The notes under the pieces are model-generated. The model saw only the letters and a program-made list of their open reading frames with translations. It did no database searches and had not been told where the DNA came from. A stretch of 64,000 nt of DNA from Diprion similis (taxonomy: Eukaryota > Arthropoda > Insecta > Hymenoptera > Diprionidae). Both the position numbers and the translations under genes were made by a program. Where the stretch lies: contig NC_060107.1 of NCBI RefSeq assembly GCF_021155765.1, positions 13,874,501 through 13,938,500 on the forward strand, read 5' to 3'. Positions 1 through 10,460 of this stretch are shown here, piece by piece (the stretch's first letter is position 1; each line of letters starts with the position of its first letter).

Positions 1-1391
1 CGTTTGGTGAACTGTTATCTTAGTAACGAAAGTGGATAGATTAAGATATTGACCGTGTACTCGAATTGATAATATCATATAATGGCAGTATTTGAGGGCG
101 TGAGGAAGATGAAGTGAAAGAAGCAGGAAAAAGGGACCACAATGACATGCAAAAACCGATCGATCTGTTAACGGGCAAACCAGTTTTGAGAAAATCCCTC
201 CATCAACTATGGTTCTCATGTGTATAGAACACTGTGTGAAATCTGTATACACACTTAAAAAACCCTTTTGACAAAGACCTCAATAACCTATCGACATTGC
301 TTCGAAAACGGACCATTCAACCTAGCTCTGAACTACACAACGTCAAGAGTAACGGCAGTGGCTCGTAGTTTATAAATTCGCGATACCGTCACTCTGCCTC
401 TTCATACACACAAAAGAACCAATTCATCACACTCTGTACGACCAGATTTTTTCTAGCGGTGGACCACGCGTTCGGAACTTCCGTCAGTCGATGTCTAAGG
501 GTCAATGTCGAGGTGTTGATCGAGCTCGAGTATAAGTTGAATGGTGAGGCAATGTACAAGTCAAATTCTACAACAGCGGTTGAAGCACTATTTATCTTCA
601 TCTACCGCAAAAATATTATTTTCAATATTATAAGAATATTGTAAATTGACGAAGGTATGGTGTTATCGCAAAAGATTTATCATTTATAATCGCACTTTAG
701 TCAATCATTTACTAAACATTTGGAAGCCGTAATTAGTAGGCAGTATTATCATGTAACAATACTGAGTATAACAATAACATTTTTTCGCTCATAGTTTAAA
801 GTTAAATTCGACAGAATCGCTGAAATTTTAATACCTCCTTGAGGTCTAAGTATTGAGAATTTTTTTTCACAATCGGATGTCAAGCTAGTCTAATTTGCGC
901 GTCAAATTTATAAAATTAACTGGTGTTTTGAAAAAAATATTCTTTTCTTGGCGGAGAGTTAATAAATTTTTAAATGACAAATTGATCCGAGGCAATGAAA
1001 AATATCAGAAAACTGACACTGATCAGTAGGAAGTTGAAAAAAAAAACTCGCCCTCTTATTAGAAGGTGGTTAGAATAAAAAATCGCTTAGAAGACGCCGG
1101 TAGTAAAACGGTGAGTTTTTTTTTTCAATTTTCTAACGATCGATGCCAGCTTTCTGATGAATTTCATTACCGTAGATTAATTATCCATCGAAAAATTTAT
1201 TAACTCTCCGCTAGGGACAGAATTTTCTTCGGAAGAACATTTCATTTTCAAAATTTGACACGAAAAATGAAACAGCTCGTTATACAGAGAAAAAAAAAAT
1301 CTCAATAATTAGACCTCAGGGTAAACTTTTGCCAAAAAAAAAATATCCGTGCTTATAATTATTAGAGAAAATGACATTTGATTTCAAAAGT
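1..1391. other. Intergenic region upstream of NPF
   Basis: AT-rich sequence with many short A and T runs and no open frame that looks coding on either strand. The 61-70 codon frames near 389-644 overlap each other on opposite strands and resemble nothing I know. I see no repeat boundary or RNA gene. The right end probably holds proximal NPF regulatory sequence. Confidence 0.5.
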
Positions 1392-1398
1392 TATAAAA
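1392..1398 (+). promoter_or_regulatory. NPF: Candidate TATA box of NPF
   Basis: TATAAAA lies about 370 bp upstream of the NPF start codon. Transcription would then start near 1420-1430, leaving a leader of about 340 nt that may be shortened by an intron ending at the acceptor TTTTTAG (1746-1752). TATA promoters are common in neuropeptide genes, but AT-rich DNA produces such strings by chance. The assignment is an inference. Confidence 0.35.
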
Positions 1399-1764
1399 AT
1401 GATAACCACCTGTTCAATGAGTAAAAGCTTTATAGTTTGACGAATTTAACCATTTTCTCTTCGTCTGTCCGCAAATGCCAATTTTAGTCTCTGCACGCCG
1501 AACATATTTCACAAAGACTAATGGAGCTTGGATTAATTTCTATAACGCGGGCTTTGCTGGTCAATAGCCTCGGACTAATAATTCTCTCCCTGGTGCTCAA
1601 AGGTGTGTTAGATTACGATCACGTAATAGGGTTTGCTAGGCGGGTTGACAAGCCGGGACCCTATCGGAATGTGAAATTCTTGAAATACAATCACTTATTT
1701 ATTGCCCGTATGACTAAATACGATGGAACTGAATCTCATGTTATATTTTTAGATTTGGATCGAC

Positions 1765-2335
1765 ATGGTTGAACAGAAAATGTCAGTTACATTGAGCTTA
1801 CTCTCGGGCCTGCTAATACTGGTCACCTTGTATCCGCTCTCTGTCCATGGTGAGCCTGACCCAATGGCACGACCCACCAGGCCCAAAGTATTTACGAGTG
1901 CCGATGAACTTCGACGATATCTTGATCTGGTCAAGGACTATTATTCTCTGAATGGAAAGGCCAGGTTTGTATAAACTTCGGATTTTTACGAAGAGAAGTT
2001 GATTAAATAGTAATCAATGAATTTCCGGAACATGTAACAATTAAAGATGTCTTTTTATATCGCGTGTTTTCAGATACGGGAAACGGGCGCAAATTTTTCC
2101 AGCCACCGAAAATCCATGGGACATTATGCGAGGAGGTTTTCCTCTTCGGCAACAAAAATTTGAGCAGAAATTACAACATGAGATGGAAAATCTTTCTAAG
2201 CATGAATTACAAAAAGGAATTCAGTCCGAACTGCAAGAACCACAGCAACTTGAGCCCAGACAATTCCAACATGGCGGATCACAACTATCCTATTTATACG
2301 ACGCAATGGCTAAATACTATGATGAATTACAGTAG
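1765..2335 (+). CDS. NPF: Neuropeptide F precursor (prepro-NPF)
   Basis: Two coding exons, 1765-1964 and 2074-2335, encode about 153 residues. NPF is the invertebrate homologue of vertebrate NPY. It is secreted from neurons and gut endocrine cells and acts on a G-protein-coupled receptor in feeding and arousal. Residues 1-29 form a signal peptide (hydrophobic core LSLLSGLLILVTL) ending SVHG. The mature peptide is residues 30-68, beginning EPDPMARPTRP and ending YSLNGKARY. It is followed by G-K-R, which provides the amide donor and a dibasic cleavage site. The remaining acidic, Gln-rich tail is a propeptide. The 109-bp intron (gtttgt...tttcag) splits the penultimate Arg codon (AG|A), a position I recall as conserved in NPF genes. 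Met6 (1780) is an alternative start that gives a tighter signal peptide. Honeybee NPF starts almost identically. Identity is near certain; the exact start is less so. Confidence 0.95.
1852..2077 (+). other. NPF: Mature NPF peptide coding segment
   Basis: This segment encodes the 39-residue amidated peptide. It starts at Glu30 just after the predicted signal cleavage and ends at Tyr68, with 1965-2073 removed as intron. The C terminus is KARY-amide rather than the RVRF-amide of flies, which fits the hymenopteran form. The two Pro-containing turns (RPTRP) followed by an amphipathic helix (DELRRYLDLVKDYY) match the NPY-family hairpin. Confidence 0.88.
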
Positions 2336-2599
2336 TTACCCTATAAGGACAAAATCTATTGTTCAATTTAAGCAAACTGTTGACATAGTTGAATTATCGA
2401 GGCTTGTTATAAATTCTGTAAATTTTACGTCCGTCTTGAAGTCACAGCCCACTTCCATTTCTACTACTCTAGTTTTCACTCTTTTAGAACAGAAGAAAAA
2501 TCAATCTTACTTTCCCGCCTTTTTGAAAGATCTGTCTCGCTGAAATCTGTATTGGAGTAACATACGTATTATAATATATACTAACTAAATAAGATGTAA

Positions 2600-2605
2600 A
2601 ATAAA
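2600..2605 (+). terminator. NPF: NPF polyadenylation signal
   Basis: AATAAA lies 265 nt after the NPF stop codon and is the first canonical signal on this strand. A 159-codon frame running through this 3'UTR (2064-2543) is out of frame with NPF and is not a gene. Confidence 0.5.
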
Positions 2606-3055
2606 CAAGATGAGCATCCGTTTTATGGTTTATTCACCAAAATCAGTTGGGACTAACTGATGTTCCATTTCTGTAACGAGTATTAACAATAACGCCAGCC
2701 AGTATTATAATTTTACTTCAATTATAAAAGTTTTATTTTTTATTCCGTTTTTTTTTAAATACAGTCATACATTAGAAAATATTAACTATTCATTTCTGTT
2801 GAAGTACAAATAAATACTAAGTTGAAATCATTCATCATTCGTGATAGGGTTAATTTATTGAACGAAGTTATAAGCATATCATACACATTGCTGACAAATT
2901 GTATGAATAGTATAGAGCGATATGATTCGTGCATCTTTGTTGTTTCCATCTTCCCAGGTAGTGATACTAACATTTTGACGACAGTACTTGTTTACATCGG
3001 GAAACTTGTAGATCCTGGGTCAGTTTTAATAGAGTTAACAATTGGTGGACTCATC

Positions 3056-5121
3056 TCATGCGGCATTTTGAGTGATACTACAACCTGCATTTGCAGGCCA
3101 ATCGCAAACTTGTTCAGCGGCATTGAATTCCAGTCCAGATGCACAGGACATTTCAATTTTATTTCCGTGATTGCATAGGTAGAAACGGTTACAGTCAGAC
3201 GCGTGTGCAATGTGAACTGCATCGCCGTCATTACCCTCGGGGCATTCCGTTGGGATTATCACTTCTTCTGTGGTAACAGTTTCTGAAGTGGTGCTAGGAA
3301 CATCGGTTGTACTAGATTCGTCGGAGTCGTCGTCTTGTTCATCTTCTGCCGAGGAAGAGGTGGAACTTTCAATTTCTTCCGGTACACACCCAACGACTTC
3401 GGGCCAGTCGCAAACTTGCAAAATGATATTGAATGCAAGACCACCAGGGCAGTTGAACAACACTTTTTCTCCATGGTTGCATTTGTAGAATAAACCGCAG
3501 TTAGATTCGTGAGCGATGTGAACTGTGTCATCTTCATTATTTTCGGGGCATTCCGTTGGTACTACCACCTCTGCCTCTGTAGTGGTGGAACTGGAATCGT
3601 CGGTGTCGTCAGCTGAGTCGCTTTCCGTTGGAACTGTACTTGAATCTTCAGAAGTTGTAGAGTCCTCAGAACTTGTAGAATCCTCAGAACTTGTAGAATC
3701 GTCAGTGTCTTCATTGCTTTCAGCTGTACTAGGACTTTCAGTATCTTCCTCACTCTGTGCTACGCATCCAGCTGACTCGGGCCAATCGCATACTTGTTCA
3801 GCGGCATTGAATGCTAGACCAGTTGGACATTGCTGCACCACCTTCTCTCCATGATTACACTTGTAGAATAGACCACAGTCGGACTCATGGGCTATATGAA
3901 CCGCGTCACCTTCATTATTTTGGGGGCATTCCGTTGGTATTATCACCTCTGCCTCGGTAACGGCGGAACCGGAACCCTCGGCATCGTCAGAGTCGCTTTC
4001 TGTCGAAACTGCACTTGAATCCTCAGAAGTTGTAGAATCAGTTGATTCCTCCTCATCGTTTTCGTCACTTTCGTCATCCTCGCTGTTGTCTTCATCGCTT
4101 TCGGATGAATCAGAACCTTCAACACCTTCATCGCTCTGTACGCATCCAGCTGACTCGGGCCAATCGCATACTTGTTTAGCGGCATTGAATGCTAGACCAG
4201 TTGGACATTGCTGCACCACCTTCTCTCCATGATTACACTTGTAGAATAGACCACAGTTGGACTCATGGGCTAAATGAACCGCCTCACCTTCGTTATCCTC
4301 AGGACATTCTGTTGGGATTGTCGACTCACTTTCTTCGTTTTCTGAAATTTCATCACCTTCTGTAGTAGCCTCTTCTTCAGAAGTATCTTCAGGAGCTTCG
4401 GTAGTAATAACAGGTTCTTCAGGAGCTGGCGTGGTTGTCGTCTCTTCAGGGGCTTCCGTAGTAATTATAGGCTCTTCCGGAGCGAGTGTAGTTATCGACT
4501 CTTCTGGGATCTCTGTAGCCGCTTCGGTTGTTACAATATCGACATCCTCAGAATTTCGACAATTAGATTTTTGTTCCCAATCACAAGTTTGTGTAGACGG
4601 ATTAAAGTAAAGCTTGCCTCCGTTTGCATCCCTGTTTGGGCACTCCATTAGCGTTCTTTGTCCATTACTACAAGCGTAAAAGAGCGAACAATCAGATTCG
4701 TGGGAAATGTGAATTGTGGCATTATCTGGATCGGTATTCGGACATTCTGTCAAAATTACTGCCTCTTCTTCTGCGTTGACTGAAGTAAAAGCTACTGCGG
4801 CCAACAGCACTGCGGCCAAAAGGCTTGTTGCTAGAAAAAATTAAATTATCACTAGTTAAAAACCATTTGAATTCATCGAAAAAAATAAGTGATAAAAAGT
4901 TTTCAATGGTGAAATAATTATGAACTCATCACGTTTAAAAAATACTGTATGAGTTTATACGATTTCAAATTTAATTTAATTTTCACGGCTTAAATGTGAC
5001 ACTGTAGTGATTCTTCTGATTTTTTTTTTTTAATTAGGACTTTGACGACACTTCATGTAAAATTGATGTCTTTGTTAAGTACTGTAACACAGATATAGTT
5101 GCCGAAACACCTACCTCTCAT
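3056..5121 (-). CDS. Secreted peritrophin/mucin-like protein with five chitin-binding (CBM14) domains
   Basis: Two exons: 5121-5115 (only ATGAGAG) and 4830-3056, giving 593 residues. The tiny first exon has donor GTAGGT. It joins in frame to the acceptor TTTTTTCTAG at 4831 and completes a signal peptide, MRATSLLAAVLLAAVAFTSV, cleaved near residue 22. Five peritrophin-A domains follow at about residues 32-93, 178-232, 304-358, 430-484 and 532-586. Each has six Cys, with the pattern C...FYxCxxG...C...FN...CDWP...C in domains 2-5. The linkers are long acidic Ser/Thr/Glu/Asp tracts typical of O-glycosylated mucins. Such proteins bind chitin in the gut peritrophic matrix or cuticle. Domains 2 and 3 are nearly identical at DNA level. 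The gene is convergent with NPF. The substrate class is clear; the tissue is not known from sequence. Confidence 0.9.
3763..4316 (-). repeat. Recently duplicated chitin-binding domain units inside the peritrophin gene
   Basis: The stretch 4141-4316 (domain 2) and 3763-3938 (domain 3) match almost base for base across the whole domain. A few differences cluster near the end nearest the domain start. Domains 1, 4 and 5 are far more diverged. This points to a recent unit duplication or gene conversion. The Ser/Thr/Asp linkers between domains also contain short repeated codon runs such as SSEDSTSSEDSTTSED. Confidence 0.85.
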
Positions 5122-5212
5122 TGTAAGTATCCTGAACTATGCACTGATACTGGAATCAAATTTTCACTCTTCAACTCGGGAAATGATGGCCGAGATACAA
5201 GCGCGGTCTCTT

Positions 5213-5219
5213 TTATAAT
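5213..5219 (-). promoter_or_regulatory. TATA box of the peritrophin gene
   Basis: TATAAAA on the minus strand lies 92 bp upstream of the start codon. It would place the cap site near 5185-5190 and give a short leader of about 65-70 nt. A strong TATA box, short leader and mini first exon holding only the start of the signal peptide are typical of insect cuticle and gut matrix genes. Confidence 0.6.
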
Positions 5220-6474
5220 AAAGCAAGACGCCTTATCACTACGTAATAAGTGATTATCATATCTTCAGAATCGATGGCCTTTGCAAGAAAATGAGGGAAG
5301 GAGAACTGCTAATCTCGCGGATTTCTCAGAAATCCTGAGTGCTTTGTTACAACTTCAATTGGCAATAAATTCAGTTGGTTCAGTCGGACTTCAATATACA
5401 GCTGCACCTCACGATGCATGGTTGCTCCCCTTAATGAGAGCAAACTCTTCGTCTCGGTGTTTGAATTTTAAAATAAGTTAGGATCAGATTTGTACGAATC
5501 AATTTGCGTAGAAAATTTCTGGACCATTCCGATTGTTTTCATGGTAAATTTGATTCTAACTACTCAAGACGCGAAGTCGGTTTCATTAGGAAAATAAATT
5601 GCACTCTTTTCCAATTTTACAGGAAAAAAGATTTCGAACACTCTGACGATGGTTGAACAGTCGAATCTCAATTAAATCTTGTCTAGTGGTCGAATTTCAA
5701 TTCGTTCTCTGTTCCATCAAGGGCTCTCATAGGTGGAGTTCTGGTAACTTTTCCAGAAGTGCGGAACCTGAATTCTTACGTATGATTGCAAAATCACATA
5801 CCTTATCAAAGTACGATAGGATAATTAACTAATGAATTTAGAATAATGAATAATGAGTTTAAAACGACAATGTCATTTTATCTGATTTCATGAAATTCTC
5901 TCTAACGCTAATTTACAGTACCCTATATCATTTCTGCGTAAAAATTTCAAGAGCTGATGTTCATGCGAAAAAAACAACCAATCCTGTCTATATCTTATCA
6001 TACAGAAATCGACTCTCGTCACCCCACAATCTGACTGTGATCGTTAACTATTCCTTGTAGATAAATATTCAGGACTCATTTATCACCTAGTATTCAAGTC
6101 AATGATAAAAAGAAACGAGAAATGCCTGAATCAGACTTTTTTTAATCTATGACCAATGCGATCATTACTTGCAGGTGTGGTCAAAAATTCATCGTTTCTC
6201 AAATAGGGAGTCTCAGTGGAATACCACGCCACCTAAAATCTTTCTGATAATCGACTGAGAAATCTCGTCAAGTGATCTCGGCGGAATACAGCGTAGGTAA
6301 TATAACATATGTTTTATCGCTTTCATTTTATTGGTACCCAGATAAAAAAATTTTTTGCAAATTGCATGTAATTTAAACACGCGATGACCATCTCATAAAA
6401 GTTAAGCAAGCAATCGTTCGGTGTATGATGATAGTTGATTTAGTAAAATTTCAGACATGGAGAATGTTAATAAA

Positions 6475-6901
6475 TTAAGTCAATACTACTAATGTTACTA
6501 AAATTTGATTCCAATGTTTTGCATAAATTTTACAAATTTCGGCCCAAGTGCTGTGACAGTTATTTCTTGAAATAGCTACGGGAAAAACGAGTGTATTTTG
6601 CATTAAGAGTTTGGTTAGGGAATAAATAATGTATAAATTCCACAACGAAATTGTGTGAAACTTCACTAGTTGCTTCGGGCAAAAGCAATTGTTCTGGTTC
6701 TTTTCTTCACAAATGCGCCAGAAATCTTCGTTCGTTAATAAATATGGTGTTATTAATATCGGCATCGGCAAGTACGATAAAATTTTTGCGAAGCTTATCT
6801 TTTAAACCTCGTATGAATGTAGGAAACCCAGGGGTTTCACCCATGACAGTCAACCGATACTCGACGCGAGTGCTCGGTTCCTGAATTAGTTTGTCTACCA
6901 T
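6475..6901 (-). pseudogene. Unrecognised open frames, possibly a decayed coding sequence
   Basis: A 64-codon frame (6901-6707) begins MVDKLIQEPSTRVEYRLTVM and reads as a plausible globular protein. An overlapping 98-codon frame (6771-6475) continues in another phase with EDFWRICEEKNQNNCFCP. One shift would join them, suggesting a decayed mobile-element or gene fragment. No domain was recognised and no splice sites settle it. It could also be chance. Confidence 0.2.
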
Positions 6902-7530
6902 TGATTGCTTTAATTCAACGATAAGCCAGAATGCATTATTCGCTGACGTACATGATAATTAACGTTCATTTTACAGCATTTGTGGATTAATGTACGAATT
7001 TAAAAGATACCGGGACAGTACGTGACAAGGTTTTACTCGATTTATACTTGCCAGAGGGATTGGACGAAAAGATAACGAGAATTTTTAAAACCTGAAGATT
7101 ACCGGTATTACGATTACCTGCATGTGTAGCGAAACCGCTTGCAATAGTGATAATCGAAATCGACCATTAAATTAAGAAAAAGTGAAAAAATGGCTTAATG
7201 GAAAGAATCAAGAAAAAAATAATTACTCAAGGAATCGAATGATCTTGAATCATAAAATCTAACCATGGGAGGTAAATTTAACGACTGCGAAAAAATTACT
7301 CCCAGCGTATTCAATGGCGTTATCCAAACGTATCCGAAGATAGTGTGCCTACACACAATGAAGTACTGGGCTGATGTGATTGTTGTTATTATTGATTAAT
7401 TATCAGTCTCATGTGGGATGGGATTAGCTGGAAGATTATTACTAATAAGAAAATGACGTAAGATCTACACGATCATGCAGTTCTATCGTCATCCAAAACC
7501 ACGCACACTCAGCGAGGTTGCTTCCAGAGC

Positions 7531-8474
7531 CTTATCGGAGGGAAAAGAATGCTTGAATTAAAAAAATCAATTTCTTTGTAATCCATTCACTTGAATTTAG
7601 TATCCCTTACTTGTTAAAAATACGTGACTTTGAATTGAACAATTTCGATTCAGCTAGTTTGTGAAAATAATTTAGTCAAGTGAATTCCTTGATTCAACAA
7701 AAGGCTTTCTTGTCGGGATCGAGTGAAGTATTGATTCGGGTAAACCTTTTGATGTTTACTCGAATACTTTGTTGATTTAACCGGAACTTGTATGGCGTTA
7801 AACTGAATGAATCAGTTGCACTAATTTATTCACAAGGTAACAGAAAAACCACATGCTTTGTTTGCTTAAGTATCAGTATACTAGTACTATAAACGGCCAC
7901 TAGGCGGTAAACTTTCTCGCTACAGAAGTAGCTCTAGAGATACTTATAAAACCGGGTAGCTGGCTGACAAATTACATATATACAGATAACATAAGATAAA
8001 TTTATCATCGGACCTATTATAAACGAAGCAAGAGACTAAATATCAAATTTCCTGTCACCAAAAGTGTTAGTAACAAATAAACAAGAACTATTGACCTTTG
8101 CTCAACTTTTGCTCAACAAAAAAAATAAGTTAAACCGAGTTCAATTTCTTTTGATACAGAAGTTTTATATTCGCAAAAAAGAAACTATTGCGGTACTTTC
8201 AATAAAATTTTATAGTCATTTCAGTCACACATTTTCTTGATAAAAAATTTACATTATTGTAAGTAACGCACGCCATATTTTCTTGAATTAATTGACAATT
8301 AGCATAATTATTTAAATGCTTGAGTCAATTCTATGTTAAGTTATTACAAGTATTTCGTCCGACAAGATTGTTTTGTTGAATTGAGTAAGTATTTTGCTCT
8401 CCGAATTTGACTAAAGCATTCAATTAAATCAAACGAAAATCACTTGACTCAAATAATCACTCCCCTCCGTGTGT
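7531..8474. mobile_element. Candidate degraded element with imperfect terminal inverted repeats
   Basis: The left end (CGGAGGGAAAAGAATGCTTG) and the reverse complement of the right end (CGGAGGGGAGTGATTATTTG) resemble each other. Further in, ATTCAACAAAAGGCTTTCTT (about 7694-7713) pairs with the segment near 8360-8388. The arms are badly eroded and rich in TTGA/TCAA words. No transposase frame is present and no clear target duplication was found. I read it as an old non-autonomous element. Confidence 0.35.
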
Positions 8475-8915
8475 ATATTGAACAATTCTTGGGTCAGTTG
8501 ACAATGCGGAATGCCCAAAAATATTTTGCTTGAGTACAAATAGATTTCAAATTTTTTAAGAGGTTGATTCTGTGTTAGATAATCTCGCGTAATCAATCTT
8601 AGTCAATAGCGATAATTATAATTTAATTAGAAAAAAATATTTAATAATAATTAAAAATGTCGAATAAAAAGATTTTCTGCGAGTGATCAAATCATCTCAA
8701 CATTCAATGTTACTCTCTCCCTGATTGGATATCATACAATAACATTTCGAATGCTGACCTCATATTTTTTAAGTCGACCAAAACAATATACTCTTGAAGT
8801 GCTATAAACAGTAAAATGGGATAATATTTGTACGAAGAATCGAAAAATATTCGACGAAAAACAGCACAAACAGATAATTTAATGACGCATACATGATGTT
8901 CTATATCGTCGTATA

Positions 8916-8918
<3 letters not shown>

Positions 8919-8952
<34 letters not shown>
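8919..8952. repeat. (TA)n microsatellite
   Basis: Uninterrupted alternating TA over about 34 bp in intergenic DNA. Confidence 0.9.
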
Positions 8953-8957
<5 letters not shown>

Positions 8958-9018
8958 AAACGGATTGAGGATATCTTGATTAATTCGTACTAGACATGCA
9001 TGCGATTCGTTTTCCGCA

Positions 9019-9303
9019 CTAACAATACTTCATATTCACAAATTCACGCCGATATCGATGTCCGATATTAATTATCGCTAGTCTTTGTTTTAATTCCACA
9101 TATTCGGCCATATACCGGATGTGCCCATTCTCCGAATGCGGATGGAAATAAACGTTGCCTGGAAATACCAACGAACCGAATCGTAAAGCTATGAACGAGA
9201 CGTTTTCGTCGAAACACTCAACAAGTAAACGTGGAACGGAAAAAAATTCTATATATGATGTGGGAAAATTGACGTAACTATTTTTGCATGCTTCCATCTG
9301 CAT
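9019..9303 (-). CDS. Unrecognised 94-codon open frame
   Basis: Begins MQMEACKNSYVNFPTSYIEF and contains mixed hydrophobic and charged sequence (LLVECFDENVSFIALRFGSL) that looks more protein-like than neighbouring frames. There is no signal peptide, repeat or motif that I recognise. An in-frame stop lies just upstream of the Met. It could be a single-exon orphan gene, a remnant, or chance. Confidence 0.15.
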   Translation of the reverse strand: MQMEACKNSYVNFPTSYIEFFSVPRLLVECFDENVSFIALRFGSLVFPGNVYFHPHSENGHIRYMAEYVELKQRLAIINIGHRYRREFVNMKYC

Positions 9304-10199
9304 TCGCGTTCTCTAAATCCAGAGTAACGACAGAACTTCATACGAGAAGTGAGAAGTGTGACGTTTTTGCTTGAAACAGTGGCTGTTGGATTAATAAAAA
9401 AGTGACCAAAAAGTGACTCGTAAGAATTACTTTTTCTACTTTATTCGCCGTAAAGAACAGTTTTCTTGTTTCATATGTTTCATTTATCCTGTTCTCCCAT
9501 ATTTTCTGTAATTAGTCTGCAGGTTCATCTCAGTTGTATTTTAAGTTTGAATTCGATTTCAGGTTCAACTATTTTGAATTGTTGCCGCTATGATCGTAAA
9601 TTAAAAGTGGCCTCACTTATCGGCTGGGACGCAGCAAGTAAATTATAACTTTCCATCATTCGCAATGTTTATTTTCATCGTCTTTACAATTAAAAATAAT
9701 GAATGTATTTTTCGTTTACATTGACCCTAAAGGCTGCGTCAAAGATCACGAATTGCAAAGATTCGCCGCATCTTTGATGTTCATACGATAATCATATAAC
9801 GTTTAGCGGTCATATACGATGAAAGAATTGTGAAACCATCCGTCAAATTCCTGCAGAAAGCGACACCTGTGGAGTTTCGACAAAGCGTAATAATTTTTGT
9901 CAGTTCATTCTTCGGTTGTTTCGCAACTGTCGGTAAGAGAGATTTCTACCTAGCGCTTTAACAGCGCGACTGAGGAATCGAAAACGTAACATGGAAATTG
10001 CGTAGAACGTAGAAAGGCAGAAAATGCTTCACACGAATCAGTTATCATTGACTGTAGCCCAGAGGGCATTATCAAGAGAGTCTAAAATTCGCGTAACTGT
10101 AAAATGAACCGCTTCCCGCGGCGAAACAAGATTCGCTTTGTGTCGATACTTCGGAAGGCATCGAACTCGGCGATCGTGACGTCGCGAGTCTCCGCATTT

Positions 10200-10460
10200 T
10201 CCGTTGTTTGTTTGTTATTCAGTCGTGAAAATACGAGCCAATCAGAATCGGATAAACAAAGAGAAGCGGCCCGTTGATTGGACGGCCTGTCGCCAAGCCG
10301 AGAGTTTACGGCCAATCAGAGGCCGGTTCAGGAGCATCTTCTACGCTCAGTGGACTCGGCCATTTCTCTAGTGAAGCGTAGCAGCATAACCAGCCGAAGT
10401 GAATTTCTTGTGGTTGTTCGGTAGTTTTGAAAGTTGAAAGAAGCAAGGACAACCAAAAGG
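10200..10460 (+). promoter_or_regulatory. FBXL20: CCAAT-rich, TATA-less promoter and leader of FBXL20
   Basis: A locally GC-richer segment carries CCAAT boxes in both orientations: GCCAATCAG near 10236, TTGATTGG near 10274 and GGCCAATCAG near 10310. No TATA box sits at the right distance. The start codon at 10461 lies about 150 bp after the last CCAAT box. This arrangement fits a broadly expressed gene. The leader probably begins around 10340-10400. Confidence 0.5.

Larger units (their letters stand above)
5220..10200. other. Gene-poor intergenic region between peritrophin and FBXL20
   Basis: No assembled gene. It holds two unrecognised minus-strand frames (about 6475-6901 and 9019-9303), a candidate degraded inverted-repeat element (7531-8474) and a (TA)n tract (8919-8952). 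The rest is AT-rich DNA with no pattern I can name. Confidence 0.5.

Noticed and set aside
2064-2543. 159-codon plus-strand frame after NPF
   Set aside because: It runs through NPF exon 2 and its 3'UTR in a different phase. The NPF frame is clearly the coding one.
3525-3854. 109-codon plus-strand frame rich in Ser/Val
   Set aside because: Antisense shadow of the repetitive Ser/Thr/Glu linker of the peritrophin gene.
4817-4819. TTG as the start codon of the peritrophin
   Set aside because: A spliced upstream ATG exon restores a complete signal peptide, so a non-ATG start is unnecessary.
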